Assembly: GCA_947247005.1 (NCBI GenBank)
Contig: OX365962.1
Span: 10,885,201 to 10,949,200, forward strand
From: Spisula solida
Taxonomy: Eukaryota; Mollusca; Bivalvia; Venerida; Mactridae
Reading direction: 5' to 3'
DNA length: 64,000 bases
The notes under the pieces were generated by a model, which saw only the letters and a program-made list of their open reading frames with translations, was not told the origin of the DNA and made no database searches. Below are positions 1 through 12,300 of the stretch, one piece after another (the stretch's first letter is position 1; the number at the start of each line of letters is the position of its first letter). Made by a program: the position numbers and the translations under genes.

Positions 1-2620
1 CCTATATCTTCACTGGTTATTATTCACTGCAGTGGGTAATATAAGCTCCACCCCACTGACAATCGGAACGGCCCGTACGGCATTTTTACGGGATAAAATA
101 CCTCGGATGTATCAAGCGTATGAATCCAGCAGCTTTCTTTCTTAAATCCTACGCAGAAGAAAATAGGCTGAAGAAAATAGACCGTAACTTATCAGCAGCG
201 GAAATATCAAACGATATTTTATTGATTAAACAATACAATGTCGCTACACTCCTTGAGCATAACATGCAGCTACGCAGTGCTTGCTTGATGGGCGTGTATT
301 CCATTGAAGCTCTGTCATGATGACGTCATGGCGAAAGACGTTAAAAAATGGCGACGTTCTATTTACACGAGAGATGATTCATTAGATTGTCCGAGGTGTC
401 CCGATTGCCCCACTGGGAGTCTTGGACTTCTTTTATTTCATCACCAAACTATATTGACCTTCACTTGTTTTTAAGTGAACATATACATGTCATGTGCATA
501 TTCTCTTTCTTATTTAGATCATTGCCAGCAAGTTGGTGTATGTTTTGATCCAAATTCTAAAAAAGTTTTTTCTCATACTCAAATACTCGACATAATCCAA
601 TATGGCGGATTGTGAAATTGAAAATATTAAATTCATTCGCGTGTTCACAATGGTAATTTGTCAAAAAGGATGTCAATTGTATTTCCACCAGATACAGTAT
701 CAAATACGAGAAAATAGTGCATTTGTTTGTTTTGGTTGTACATGTAAACGGTAAATAGCTCATCTTTGAATATGCCCGCACCACTGCGAGTCACTTCACA
801 TCGACTTTTGACCCTACGTAGCCTCTCAGGTTCCCGCTCAAACACCCGACCTGCGATTAAATATGATACTACCTATATTGAGTCCGATTTAGTATACTCT
901 GAAGATCGTCGCAAAATAATGAACATAAACATTCCTCATGCATGCCTGTACTCATGTAAAAGACCTTCTATAGAGGGTTTGCGAAGATATGTTCATGTGC
1001 ATTGAGCATGCATTGGCAGTTGAACACAAATATTGGAGTTATATATTGCTATAAACAATCTTCTAGCACACGTGGTCAACTATTCGAATGCATCATCTGA
1101 CTCAGAGACAGACAAAGCTGACGAAATGCCAGCGAACACAGCAGGTGAAGTCGAAACGAATTTAGTGTGAAGTATGTCGAATCCAGTATGCGTTGATAAA
1201 GTTGCTTAATAATATATTGGCGTTTTTACTGGGTCCGAGGAAATACAAACATGAAATAAAGTAGAGAAATATATAGCAATATTATATAGTAACAATGTTA
1301 GCAATGTAAGCAGTGTTAGAAAAATATAAAATGGTTTATGAATAAATCTTCAAATATCCTTGATCACAATGAAATGGATATTAGAAAAAAACAGTACTGG
1401 GGTGATCTGGACTTTAACTCGCAATTCTCAGACTGCAAAAAGAAGACTCTCTACCAATTGGACAAGCGATACTGACAATTTAATATTCTACAAAATATAC
1501 AAAATTATATAAACAAATTTCTTTTTTTCCGAACAGGTTGATCCACACACCATGACTTAAAAGTATATTCTTTCTTCACAACTCAAAATTCATGTTGGAA
1601 CTACATTTGTTAAGCCGGTCTCCATATGCCGACTGCAATGCTGTTGACCCGTTGGACTTTAAACAAATAATAATTACATGTATCAGAAAGAAAGATAATC
1701 AGAGATGGATGGAATAAAATACTCGCGGCCTAACGGGTCACCGTTTAATTGGTGAAAATTAAAAGTTTACTGAAATTTACTTTAGAAGCGCCGAAACAAT
1801 ATTGAATAATATCAGTATAGATCAACACCGATAATATGGCAGTTCATTTCCGCATTACATGTACAATGTAGTTAATGGCTTTGTCGTACGCTGAGTAAAT
1901 AAAGTATTACCTTTTCTCCAGGGCCGATCATTTTTGTTAGTCTGCCATTTTTGGCCAGGACTACACATATCAGTCTACTTGTTCCAAGGTATCCATACTT
2001 TAGTCCTTAAACTGCATTCGCATGTTGACTCTTATCTGAAGGTTTTTAAACGCAAATTTTTAAAATAGCATTTTCCGGAAAATAACGCATTCAGCAATTT
2101 CTTCCTAGAATAATTTGCTGAAAAGTTAAAGTTTTGAAACAGACGACCGAAACAACCTTTTATATGTTAACAATCAAAACACACCAAACGCATTGTTCCG
2201 TGTGGCTTTCGAAGAAAGCTATAGAATAACATGGTACTCTGGAGATTTGAAACATGTATGTTTCTTTATGTACTCAGTGTAGTTTCTTTTACAGATTTTA
2301 TCCAACCGTTTGTCAACAATACTGTAATCCTACTATGCGAAAGCAATTAAACGGTACTCATGAATAGTCCGTGCTTATTCGTTTTATTAACATGTGGTAA
2401 TTTAAACAATATGGTACAGTAACGAAAACACACGATCGTAGAGCCATATATTGATGAAACCAGGTAAATAGTTTCACACAATACACGGCGTTTTAAGCAT
2501 ACTATTATAACAATTACCTCTTGTTGACTAACCAAGGAGTATAATGCTACACTGTAAACAACTGAGGAAATGGCACATTAAGTTTTTAAGACAGAGGACA
2601 AGGTAATATTTCGATATTAA
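1..2620. other. Non-coding 5' flank, no gene recognised
   Basis: AT-rich sequence upstream of gene A. The short open frames here (for example 120-320 on plus and 557-784 on minus) lack splice-site context, domain motifs or compositional bias. I see no RNA gene and no clear transposon ends. Confidence 0.6.
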
Positions 2621-2624
2621 CATT

Positions 2625-2835
2625 TCAACTCCACGAATTCACTATTTCAACTTTATAAATGATTTCAAATTAATGAATTCAGGATCATTTTTCGTCTTCT
2701 TGATTTAACGATTTAAACTTCAGGAATTCGCGAATGCACGATTTATACCTCAATAATTCATGAATGTACGATTTCAAAATCATGAATTCAGGATTTTAGC
2801 TTCAAGAATTCACGATTTCAACTCAGCATTCAAAC
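2625..2835. repeat. Degenerate tandem repeat with GAATTC
   Basis: A unit of about 28 bp resembling 'cgatttaaacttcatgaatt' recurs in diverged form, carrying GAATTC about five times. A further diverged stretch lies at about 3450-3540, on the other side of the candidate first exon of gene A. Non-coding. Confidence 0.6.
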
Positions 2836-3063
2836 TATATATTGACTTCACGGAAAGGTCTGACCGAACGGATTTGACAAATTCCCCACAGCGATAACGT
2901 CACACGTTACCAAGTTTTATTTACCGACTTAGGGTATGGGCAAGGAGTATCACTGTACAGGGATTTGGGCATTTAATATTTACCGTTAACATCTTGTCAA
3001 GATTACTTCCGGTTGGTTAACAATGACCGTACTCTCTGAAGCAGTCAGTATTCTGGTGTTTAC

Positions 3064-3071
3064 TATAAATA
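3064..3071 (+). promoter_or_regulatory. TATA-box-like motif upstream of gene A
   Basis: TATAAATA lies about 235 bp upstream of the candidate ATG of gene A at 3303. Position and sequence suit a core promoter, but such motifs arise easily in AT-rich DNA. Confidence 0.25.
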
Positions 3072-3302
3072 GTCGATACATATAAACGTTATCAGACAAT
3101 TCGTGAGACTTAAACTTTTACTCCTATCATTCTAAAAACATTAGCAACATTTTCCAGAGCATATAAACGTAACCGCCCAGGACCCGAAAACAGTTTGAAA
3201 ATACTTTATTAACAAAATTACGGACTTTCGAGCAACTAAACCAAAATTTCATTAATTTATTTATTTTATTTTATTTTATTTGTTAACTATACCGAACCGA
3301 CA

Positions 3303-3345
3303 ATGACTAACACAGTTGGAATAATAGCAGTGCAATTATGCTTAT
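3303..3345 (+). CDS. Gene A exon 1, candidate signal peptide
   Basis: ATG with A at -3, then 14 codons reading M-T-N-T-V-G-I-I-A-V-Q-L-C-L and one extra base before the donor GTAAGT, so phase 1 as the next exon requires. Joined to exon 2 it reads on into C-A-L-Q-V-S-S, a typical hydrophobic core followed by small residues. The M-T-x-T start resembles that of gene C exon 1 (M-T-S-T). The fit in phase, hydrophobicity and donor supports the call; distance and short length limit it. Confidence 0.5.
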
Positions 3346-6300
3346 GTAAGTTTTATTTATTTATGTTGTTATTTTTAATGTTTGTTCAATTCCTTATTGG
3401 TTTTGATATATAAATGTGTAATAGTAATTAAAATCGAAATGTGAGACAGTTCAAATGTATGATTTCTCAATTTTAACTTAATGAATTTTCGGTTTTTACT
3501 TCATGAATTCTCGATTTAAACTTCACACAGCAGTTTCAAGCAATTAAATTATAATATATTTATTGCTTAATGACTAAAGTGTGAAAAAGAGTATAACGTA
3601 GCAATAGGAAGGTGAAACTCTTAAGTACAGTCTCTGAAATTTGAGCAAAACAACACCCATTATCAAAGTTAAAGACCTTAAATATCAACCACCCACGTCT
3701 AATTTGTTTTGTGACATCGCAAACATCATTCAAATGTTTTTGCCATAACTTAAACAAGTATTCCACAACTCCAGCATTTGAGAAATTCTTGACTTTAAAT
3801 TTTCAAAATAGAATCGCAATAAGAATTTCGGTTTTATTTTTATAAAACATATCAAAATTGTGAATGTTTCCTTTTAGAAAAAAGATACTACTGTTTTAAT
3901 CACTAACCCCTCATTTTTTTATCTAAATATGGTCATTTTTCAGAAATTGGTCACCATAACTACACAGTAATGCACTAAACATAATTCATGAGATTAAATT
4001 TAAACTTAAGATATAGTCCTTAAATTCAATTATTTCACATAAAAAAATCCAATCATTTCAGTGCTTTGTCGTATCCTTATCATATAATTGTAACATAATT
4101 ATATAAAGGATATTTGTTGATTTTGGTGTAAGATCGAATTTTATTTTACCAAGTGAACACAAAAATCAATATTTTCACGGTTGGCGTAGCCACCACGAGT
4201 GAAAAATTAATTTTCTGTGATCACGAGTGAAATAAAATTTGATCTTTCACCAAAATCAACAAATTTTCTGTTTATTATGCTTCAATTTCTCTTAAAATGG
4301 TTAAGTAATTGGCCTAATTGGAATTAGAACGTCATGACGTGACAATTATGGCCCCATAATGACGCCGGTTACGCATAATTTGAAGCCCGGTGCCGCGCGG
4401 CGTTGAAGTCACGTTTCTTTTTCTATATAACCATGTAACCATCGTCTAAAACAGTGAAAATAACGACAAAATGATAATTTCACTGGGTTTTTTTCACTGA
4501 TAAATCTTTATAATCCATTGATAGCAAATAATAAAGAATCATAATCGATATAAAGCGTGAGTGCATGCAAGCAGATTCACACAAATGCAATTGACCATTA
4601 GTTTAATGTCTTAACAATGCGATTAAACTAGTATATAGATTTTTGTATGGCTCGTGTTTCCACTTGTGAGAAAAGAACACATCGTTAGAAATGTACGGAT
4701 CTTTAATTACAAATGCTTTTATTAAACACAAATAGTCAGTTACAGTGTTATCATTACATTAATATGCTCTCTAATGCTATCTTCTAAAACACATTTTTTC
4801 TGTAATTATTGAAATAATAATAAATATTGTTTCATTTAACACAAGAATTAGAACATTCACTTAAAATATTTCAATTCCAAGTAAACCGTCTGTTAAGACG
4901 GGACAACATTTGTATAGAAGGAACAAAATATTAATATGATTTTAAACGGGTCAGGGCGATTCTAGAATTATATGTGCGCGTTTTAAGAATACAAGGACAT
5001 ATAGTAAGAATCATGGTTAACAGTATTTTAGGGTTAGTGTGTGGCTTTTGTAGTGACAGATGTTTTCGACAATGACATAGAATAAGTTCAAAAAGATATA
5101 TACATGATAATCGTAATTCTAGGCAGTGTGGCCACACTTTTATCTGTTTAATTAACATTGCTAAATTTGTTACATATGGATGGGGCACAAATAGATTAAT
5201 ACACGTACTATGTCAATAAAATAATGTTGAAGAGGAAAAATACATTCCAGAAACTGTTAAACTGTGATACTATAAAACGACAAGGATCGGGGAGAAATTC
5301 TAGATAATTCACGATATATAATGCCGACTCATTGACTAGTGGTATAAACAATATTATTATCTCAAGAAATGAGTAAATTTCATAATAAAACCAACATTTG
5401 GTAATTATCGATACTTTTTAAATGCAAACCAATGCTATTTAGATGGTTACATTTTCAAAGACATTGCAGCAAATGGAATTTTGTTCAATTATTAATTAAT
5501 TATTTACGGTCACTTCAATTTATTTCATTAAGTTGTTAATATTATATAAATGAACGTGGTTCCGATAATTAATCAGTTAATATCCATGCATTAAAACATA
5601 CATTTTACCCATCAATGCAGAGTCCCGGGTTCGATCTCAGGCCGCGTCATACCAAAGACGAAATGAAAAATGGCACTAGTAGTTCCCTTGCTAGACGCTC
5701 ATCATAAAATAGAAACAGGCTTTTTTTCTCTCATACCCTCGGTGGCGATTTATACCATCAGGAATGAGTGGTTAACATAAGCTAAAAAAACTTGTTTCAC
5801 AATCGACCTTAGTATAACTAAAGTTAACGACACTGCGAACATTCTGCTGGCTTAGAATTAGAATAACACTCATGCATATTTGAAATCTGGATCTAAAGGC
5901 GCTTCTTGTGAGCATATTCTCTTGAAAATCGGAAGTGGTCATGTTGACCAAACTGAAGTTTAAAAAACTTATTCCACAATCGACCTTAGTATAACTAAAG
6001 TTAACGACACTGCGAACATACTGCTGGCTTAGAATTAGAATAACACTCATGCATATTTGAAATCTGGATCTAAAGGCGCTTCTTGTGAGCATATTCTCTT
6101 GAAAATCGGAAGTGGTCATGTTGACCAAACTGAAGTTTAAAAAACTTATTCCACAATCGACCTTAGTATAACTAAAGTTAACGACACTGCGAACATACTG
6201 CTGGCTTAGAATTAGAATAACACTCATGCATATTTGAAATCTGGATCTAAAGGCGCTTCTTGTGAGCATATTCTCTTGAAAATCGGAAGTGGTCATGTTG

Positions 6301-9300
6301 ACCAAACTGAAGTTTAAAAAACTTATTCCACAATCGACCTTAGTATAACTAAAGTTAACGACACTGCGAACATACTGCTGGCTTAGAATTAGGATAACAC
6401 TCATGCATATTTGAAATCTGCATCTAAAGGCGCTTATTATGAGCATATTCTCTTGAAAATCGGATGTGGTCATGTTGACCAAACTGAAGTTTAAAAAACT
6501 TGTTTTTCCATAACTAAAGAGTAGTTTTCAAGCAGTTGTTTTCTTGTTTTCTCAAAATATTGATTTTTTACTTACGACCTTCTAATTCTAAGCCAGCGAT
6601 ATAACGTTGGGGGATTTGATATCAACATATCAATCCAATTGCGTTGTACCACTATTTGAGATTTCAATGAGCTTTATTCTGAGCTTAAAACTTTAAGCTA
6701 GTCATTGCAAAATCACAACTAATACCTCCGTCTTTTATTCATATGCTGACAGATTTCTTTCATATGAAAATTTGAATCATCTTAAATCGTCCCGAGGTTT
6801 TCGATCTTTTCAATAAATGTTTACGAACGTATTAAATTCAACAAACAACTAATGTAAAGATATGCGACAAACTTTGACATTGTTTAAACCAAATTTCAAT
6901 GACTGTGAATATTAAAACGCATAACAGAGCAAATTGGTAAACATGTACGCACGTGTTATAGTCGCGGCAACGGCATTTGGAAGCCGTTTTTGTTCATTTT
7001 CAAATTAATTGGTTGATTTGTATTAATGCTAAGGTCACATTTGTCCTACGAGCTCCGTACGAGTTGATTTTGGCAAACTCGCACGACGTCCGTACGGAGC
7101 CCGTACGGACACCGAAGACTCGTACGAGCATCGTACGGATTTTCTTAACTCGTACGAGCATCGTACGGATATCTTTCCAGTGCATCTCTATAGATCATTT
7201 ATGGTCCATACGACTTGTGACCAGTCGCTACGAACATACAAAAACCGTTAGGATTTCAAAAATTGTGAACTCGTACGAGTTGATAAATTCGTACGGATAA
7301 CGTACGAGCTTTGTGACCCTAGCATTACTTGAGGGCATACACTTAACTTTTGTTCGACAAATTAGAAAAAAACATGTTGTTTTCGGTTTGTCCGCTAAAG
7401 ATACCGAAATGATCGCAATTGATAACCGTTTTGTATGAATGTATACTTGTATATTACGGATATTTGACCTGACCATCGACCTTCTATTCGCATACTTTAA
7501 TAGCTGATATATTGTCTAATTTGATATTTAATATATTCAACGCAAGAACATTTTAACATATGCTTGCATAGAGGTTAGAATCACGTCAACTCGGTACGAG
7601 TGTCGCTTTGCGAAAATTCAAAGCCCTCGAAACATCTTTCATTAGTGATATCCGGTGCCACGAGGGTATGAGAAAGGACAAAACGACAATGAACAAACGG
7701 ACACCGTTCGACAGAAATAGCAGATATGCACAATAAGAAACACTCACAAAAAGGAAAGTTACACACCACAAGCACGCACGCAACACAATGACAAACACAA
7801 GCATAGACAAGAAAAAAGTCAGTTTTCCTATTTTTAATAAGGGAAATATTTCATTTTTTCAATGGTGTGGCGTGGCTTGGAGCGAACCACGTGCATGTCC
7901 CACAGTGGACGCTATACCACAAGGCTATTATAAGTTACATACTGTAATTGTGAATTCAAAACTATCGATATGGTTTATAATAATAATAATAAAAATACAT
8001 GTAATAATAATAATAATAATACATATAATAATAATAATAATAATAATAACAATAATACATGTAATAATAATAATAATAATAATACATGTAATAATAATAA
8101 TAATACAGGTAATAATAATAATAATACATGTAATAATAATAATAATAATACATGTAATAATAATAATAATACATGTAATAATAATAATAATATTAACGTC
8201 TTTATTTTCTTTTGATAACATAATTGACAAATCAATTTTCAATGGAATACAAGTAAAACAACATTATTATAAAACAATGGTTTCATTATTTTATACTTAT
8301 TTAGTTTAAGTGGATTATTTTAAGTTCAGACCGTAGATGAAAAATTATTTAAAAATGATAAATATAGTAATTCACTTATAACAATGTTGTCGTAGGAAGT
8401 GAGTTATAATAAACTTAAAAAACTGCCTCTTATTCTTAAATGGAAATTAAACAAGCAAGTATTATATATAGGAATTTTATATCTACACGAGCTTCTTTAC
8501 TTTCCAAAGCAGCTGTTTGCATGGCGGCAATGCCTTTTATCATATTTCGCCCAACGCATTCACGGGTGACCGTATCATTGATAAAAAGTAAAAGAATTTT
8601 TTTTATAAATTTTATGTTATCTAAGATATTATAAATTTTTAAATTTTATATAAAATATATTTTTTTACTCTTTATTAATGATACAGTTACCTGTGAACGC
8701 AATGTGCAAGAGGGGAAATTTATGACAATTTGTTACATAAAACACCATTTACATTTTGAAATCCCCGATTTTTTCCGAGGAAGAAATATACATACTACTA
8801 AATCCCCTTACCTTTCAATCTTCCTTGTACAGCGATTAATAACATCTACCAAAGTGCATCAAAAATCCGTTGTCTCTAAGTAAGTGGTATGTTGGTTTAA
8901 TTCATATCGTTTATAAAATTTTGAAATACTTAATATTTCATATTCATGGCGATAACAACTTGCGCGTTTAATAAATAGAACGGGTAGAAAGTGTGCACAT
9001 TGCACATTTAAAAAAGGAATTAAATAAAATAGTCACGGGGATTCTCTATCGCGGTTCATTTACGAAAACTGGTTTTCCATTGAATATATAGATTGTTATA
9101 TCGTTGGCTTAGAATTAGAAGGTCTTAAGTACTACTTACAACCTTTTACAAGACTCGTGCATATTTGAAATCTGCATCTCAAGGCGCTTCTTATGAGCCT
9201 ATTTAAAGAAAATCGAAAGTTGGTCATGTTGACCAAACTGAAGTTTAAAAAGCTTGTTTTTCCATAAGTAAATCGTAGTTTTTCCTTGTTTTCTCAAATT

Positions 9301-12300
9301 ATTGATTTTGTACTTACGACCTGCTAATTCTAAGCCAGCGATATAATGATTAATCAAATCGATGCAAAGACAACGGAGACATTTCAAACGTAAAATTGAA
9401 AATTCGTAAAATAATTTCGTAAAATTCTGAAATTGTAATGTCAATATATGACGGTCTTCTAACCTCAAATTAATGTTTTGTTATTTATACAAAAAATGTA
9501 TTCACTGCTACAGCAACATTGATAAAGAAAAGAAACATTTTCAGTTATTTACCTATCTATACATGTACATTAAAATATAAATACATTTCGGTAAACATTT
9601 TGTTTTTATTCTTTGTTAATTTTTTTTAAATTGTATTCTTTCATTGTCAATCAATGATACAGTAAATCCCATGTAACATCACATTCCTGTATTAATGCAA
9701 CACGTGGGACTGTCACACGAGCATCGTTAAACAGCCTTAGGATATCTGCGATCTGTATGACTGTCTGCGATTTTTTTCTGCAACCAGACTGTTATTTTTA
9801 GGTTTGGGAGTAATAAATCGTGCCACCAAAACATCGTACAGTTGATATGACGTAGACTTTACCTGTGATTACAGTTGTGTTTTTTCGATTTACGATTAGT
9901 TGAGGGCGCAGTTTGCAAGTTACGTAATTTCTAGCTATTATTACCGGTTAAAGCAGGTATATAGATTAACATATAAACATACAGTCGTACCATGAGTTAA
10001 GGACCACCTACGATCAAGGAAGACAGTTAAACCTGAGTTACATCAGCCGCACGATTGTTTGGTTGCACGATTCATTACGACAGAACATTAAAATAACAGT
10101 TTAACAATAGACAAAATCGCATTCAGACAGATCGCAGACATCCCAATGCTGCCTTACGATTGCCGGACGCCTGTCATACACGTCTTGTGCATAGCAAAGA
10201 TCATATAAAGAGTTCTAGAGTATTATTTATGAATAGAAATAGTATGTATAGATATAAATCGCAATCAAACCCAGAACAAGTATAGAGTCTACATGACGAG
10301 AATTTGGTTTGCGACGTCGCGTTCATCTTGCGGCTCTAATATTTTGCATGGTAGTCGTAGGAAGAAGCGAGGAGAGAGGAGAAACTGCCCCATCGCTCGG
10401 CCTCATCTGCATGTCGTTCGTTTGGCGAACGAGTTCGTAATATCGGATTAAGAATCGATTAAGAATCGTCACATTATTTGCTTTCCCGAGCCCCGTACAA
10501 CCTGTTAAAAGAGGTCACATGGCAACAACCATATTTTGACATTCCCACCCACGGGTGATCTTTAAATGCAGGTTTTATTGCACGTAAGTCAGCAAAATGA
10601 CGTCACATGAGCTACAGCATCGAACCATATGTCGATTCACCTTTGTGTACGAGGTGTGTCGAATAAAATAAAGTTGATGTATTAAATAGGAAACGTGCTC
10701 GCTTGTTTACCGGCACACCGACCATTGTTTTGCTAAATCCCAACCACGTTCGTATACAACTTATGTTTAGGTGTTACCGTATTATCAGCAAGTTCATGAA
10801 TTTCACTCGCAATAACATCCGATCAAGTACGCGTAGGTTAACCTTCCCATTCATTGCACACGTTGGACAATGACTTCTAAATTGCTACGTTGCTATGATC
10901 ACTATGAAGCGATTTTGAGTCACGAACAGTTAACAATCAAACACTTGATAAACAACCACTCATACTAACAAACTAAACAAATTAGATCATTCATTACCTG
11001 GATTGAGTGGTCACCTGTCCTAAACAGCCATTCTTAACGTCGTTTGTCTTACAGTACAGGGTGTTAAAAAAGTTCGTTCTCAATGTTCAAGTTGCAGTAG
11101 TTTATTTATATAGTTTAGAAATAAATTAAACTTAAGACGAATTTTATCATATCTAAGCAATCTATAGGATATTTAAGATATATTTTTATCTAAGACGCTT
11201 TGTGAATACCAGCCCAGAAGAAGGTTTTAAATTCTCAGGTTAAATTCCAGATGGTTCTACCATTGTTCAAATCTCACTGGTATTGAATGAAGCCAGTATA
11301 GCAAGAAAAGACATAGTGAATTCTGCACATAGAACTCTCAGACAAAATTGAATACAAATTTAAATGTTGAGAACAAACTTTTTAACAGCCTGTATAAGAG
11401 GTTTAAAGTTAGTGACGTGGAAATATTGGCGAATTACTCGATTTGATAAAAAATCCTCATAAACAATTCCTTTTGTGAAATAGGCTCTATCGCTGGCTTA
11501 GAATTAGAAGATTGTAAGTACTACTTACGAAGTTACGACCTTATAAGACTCATGCATATTTGAAATCTGCACCTTAAGGCGCTCTTTACGAGCCTATGTT
11601 CTTGAAATCGGAAGTGGTAATGTTGACCAAACTGAAGTTTAAAAAGCTTGTTTTTCTATTAGTCAAGTCTTTAGAGTAGTTTTCAGACATTGTTTTCTTC
11701 TTTTCTCAAAATATTGACTCTGTACTTACGACCTTCTAATTCTAAGCCAGCGATATATGCGCAATGTGAACAGTTCTTGATCAGAAACGATTTTTGACTA
11801 GCTGGGAACACGCATGCACGCACACGCACGCACGCGCACACGCACACACACGCACCCACGCACACGTACGCACTCATGTACGCACGACCAGATATATCGA
11901 TTCATGATACTGCATCATCAGCGATATATCCAGGCAGTTGAGTCTGTGACCTGTAGTTGAAATATATTATGTTGCCCGGATAGTACTCATTCTTGGCTTG
12001 AGCGTCGATGAAGTCTCGTTAGAATTGGTCTATCTAACATACTTACGGTTGTTTTAAACTTTGTGTGGATATTTTTTACTTGCGTTCTAAGCCAAATATT
12101 AAGTCACATACCACGCGGTGTGTCGCATTGAAAGGTAATAACACCGGACCTACTGTTCGTAACCCATTATCGGTCCAAACCATTGATAATTATTTGTCAT
12201 TTTGTATTTAAGGTGCACTACAAGTCTCCTCACAATTTATGAACCCAAACGGATGTCCTTCCATATCCACGTGTACACTGAAATGTACAAATGGTTACAC

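Noticed and set aside
5772..6482. 236-codon minus frame as a secreted or membrane protein
   Set aside because: Explained fully by the 177-bp tandem array made of SINE and MITE pieces.
7962..8242. Long Asn-, Tyr-, Ile- and Leu-only frames
   Set aside because: They are six-frame translations of the (AAT)n microsatellite with no other sequence content.
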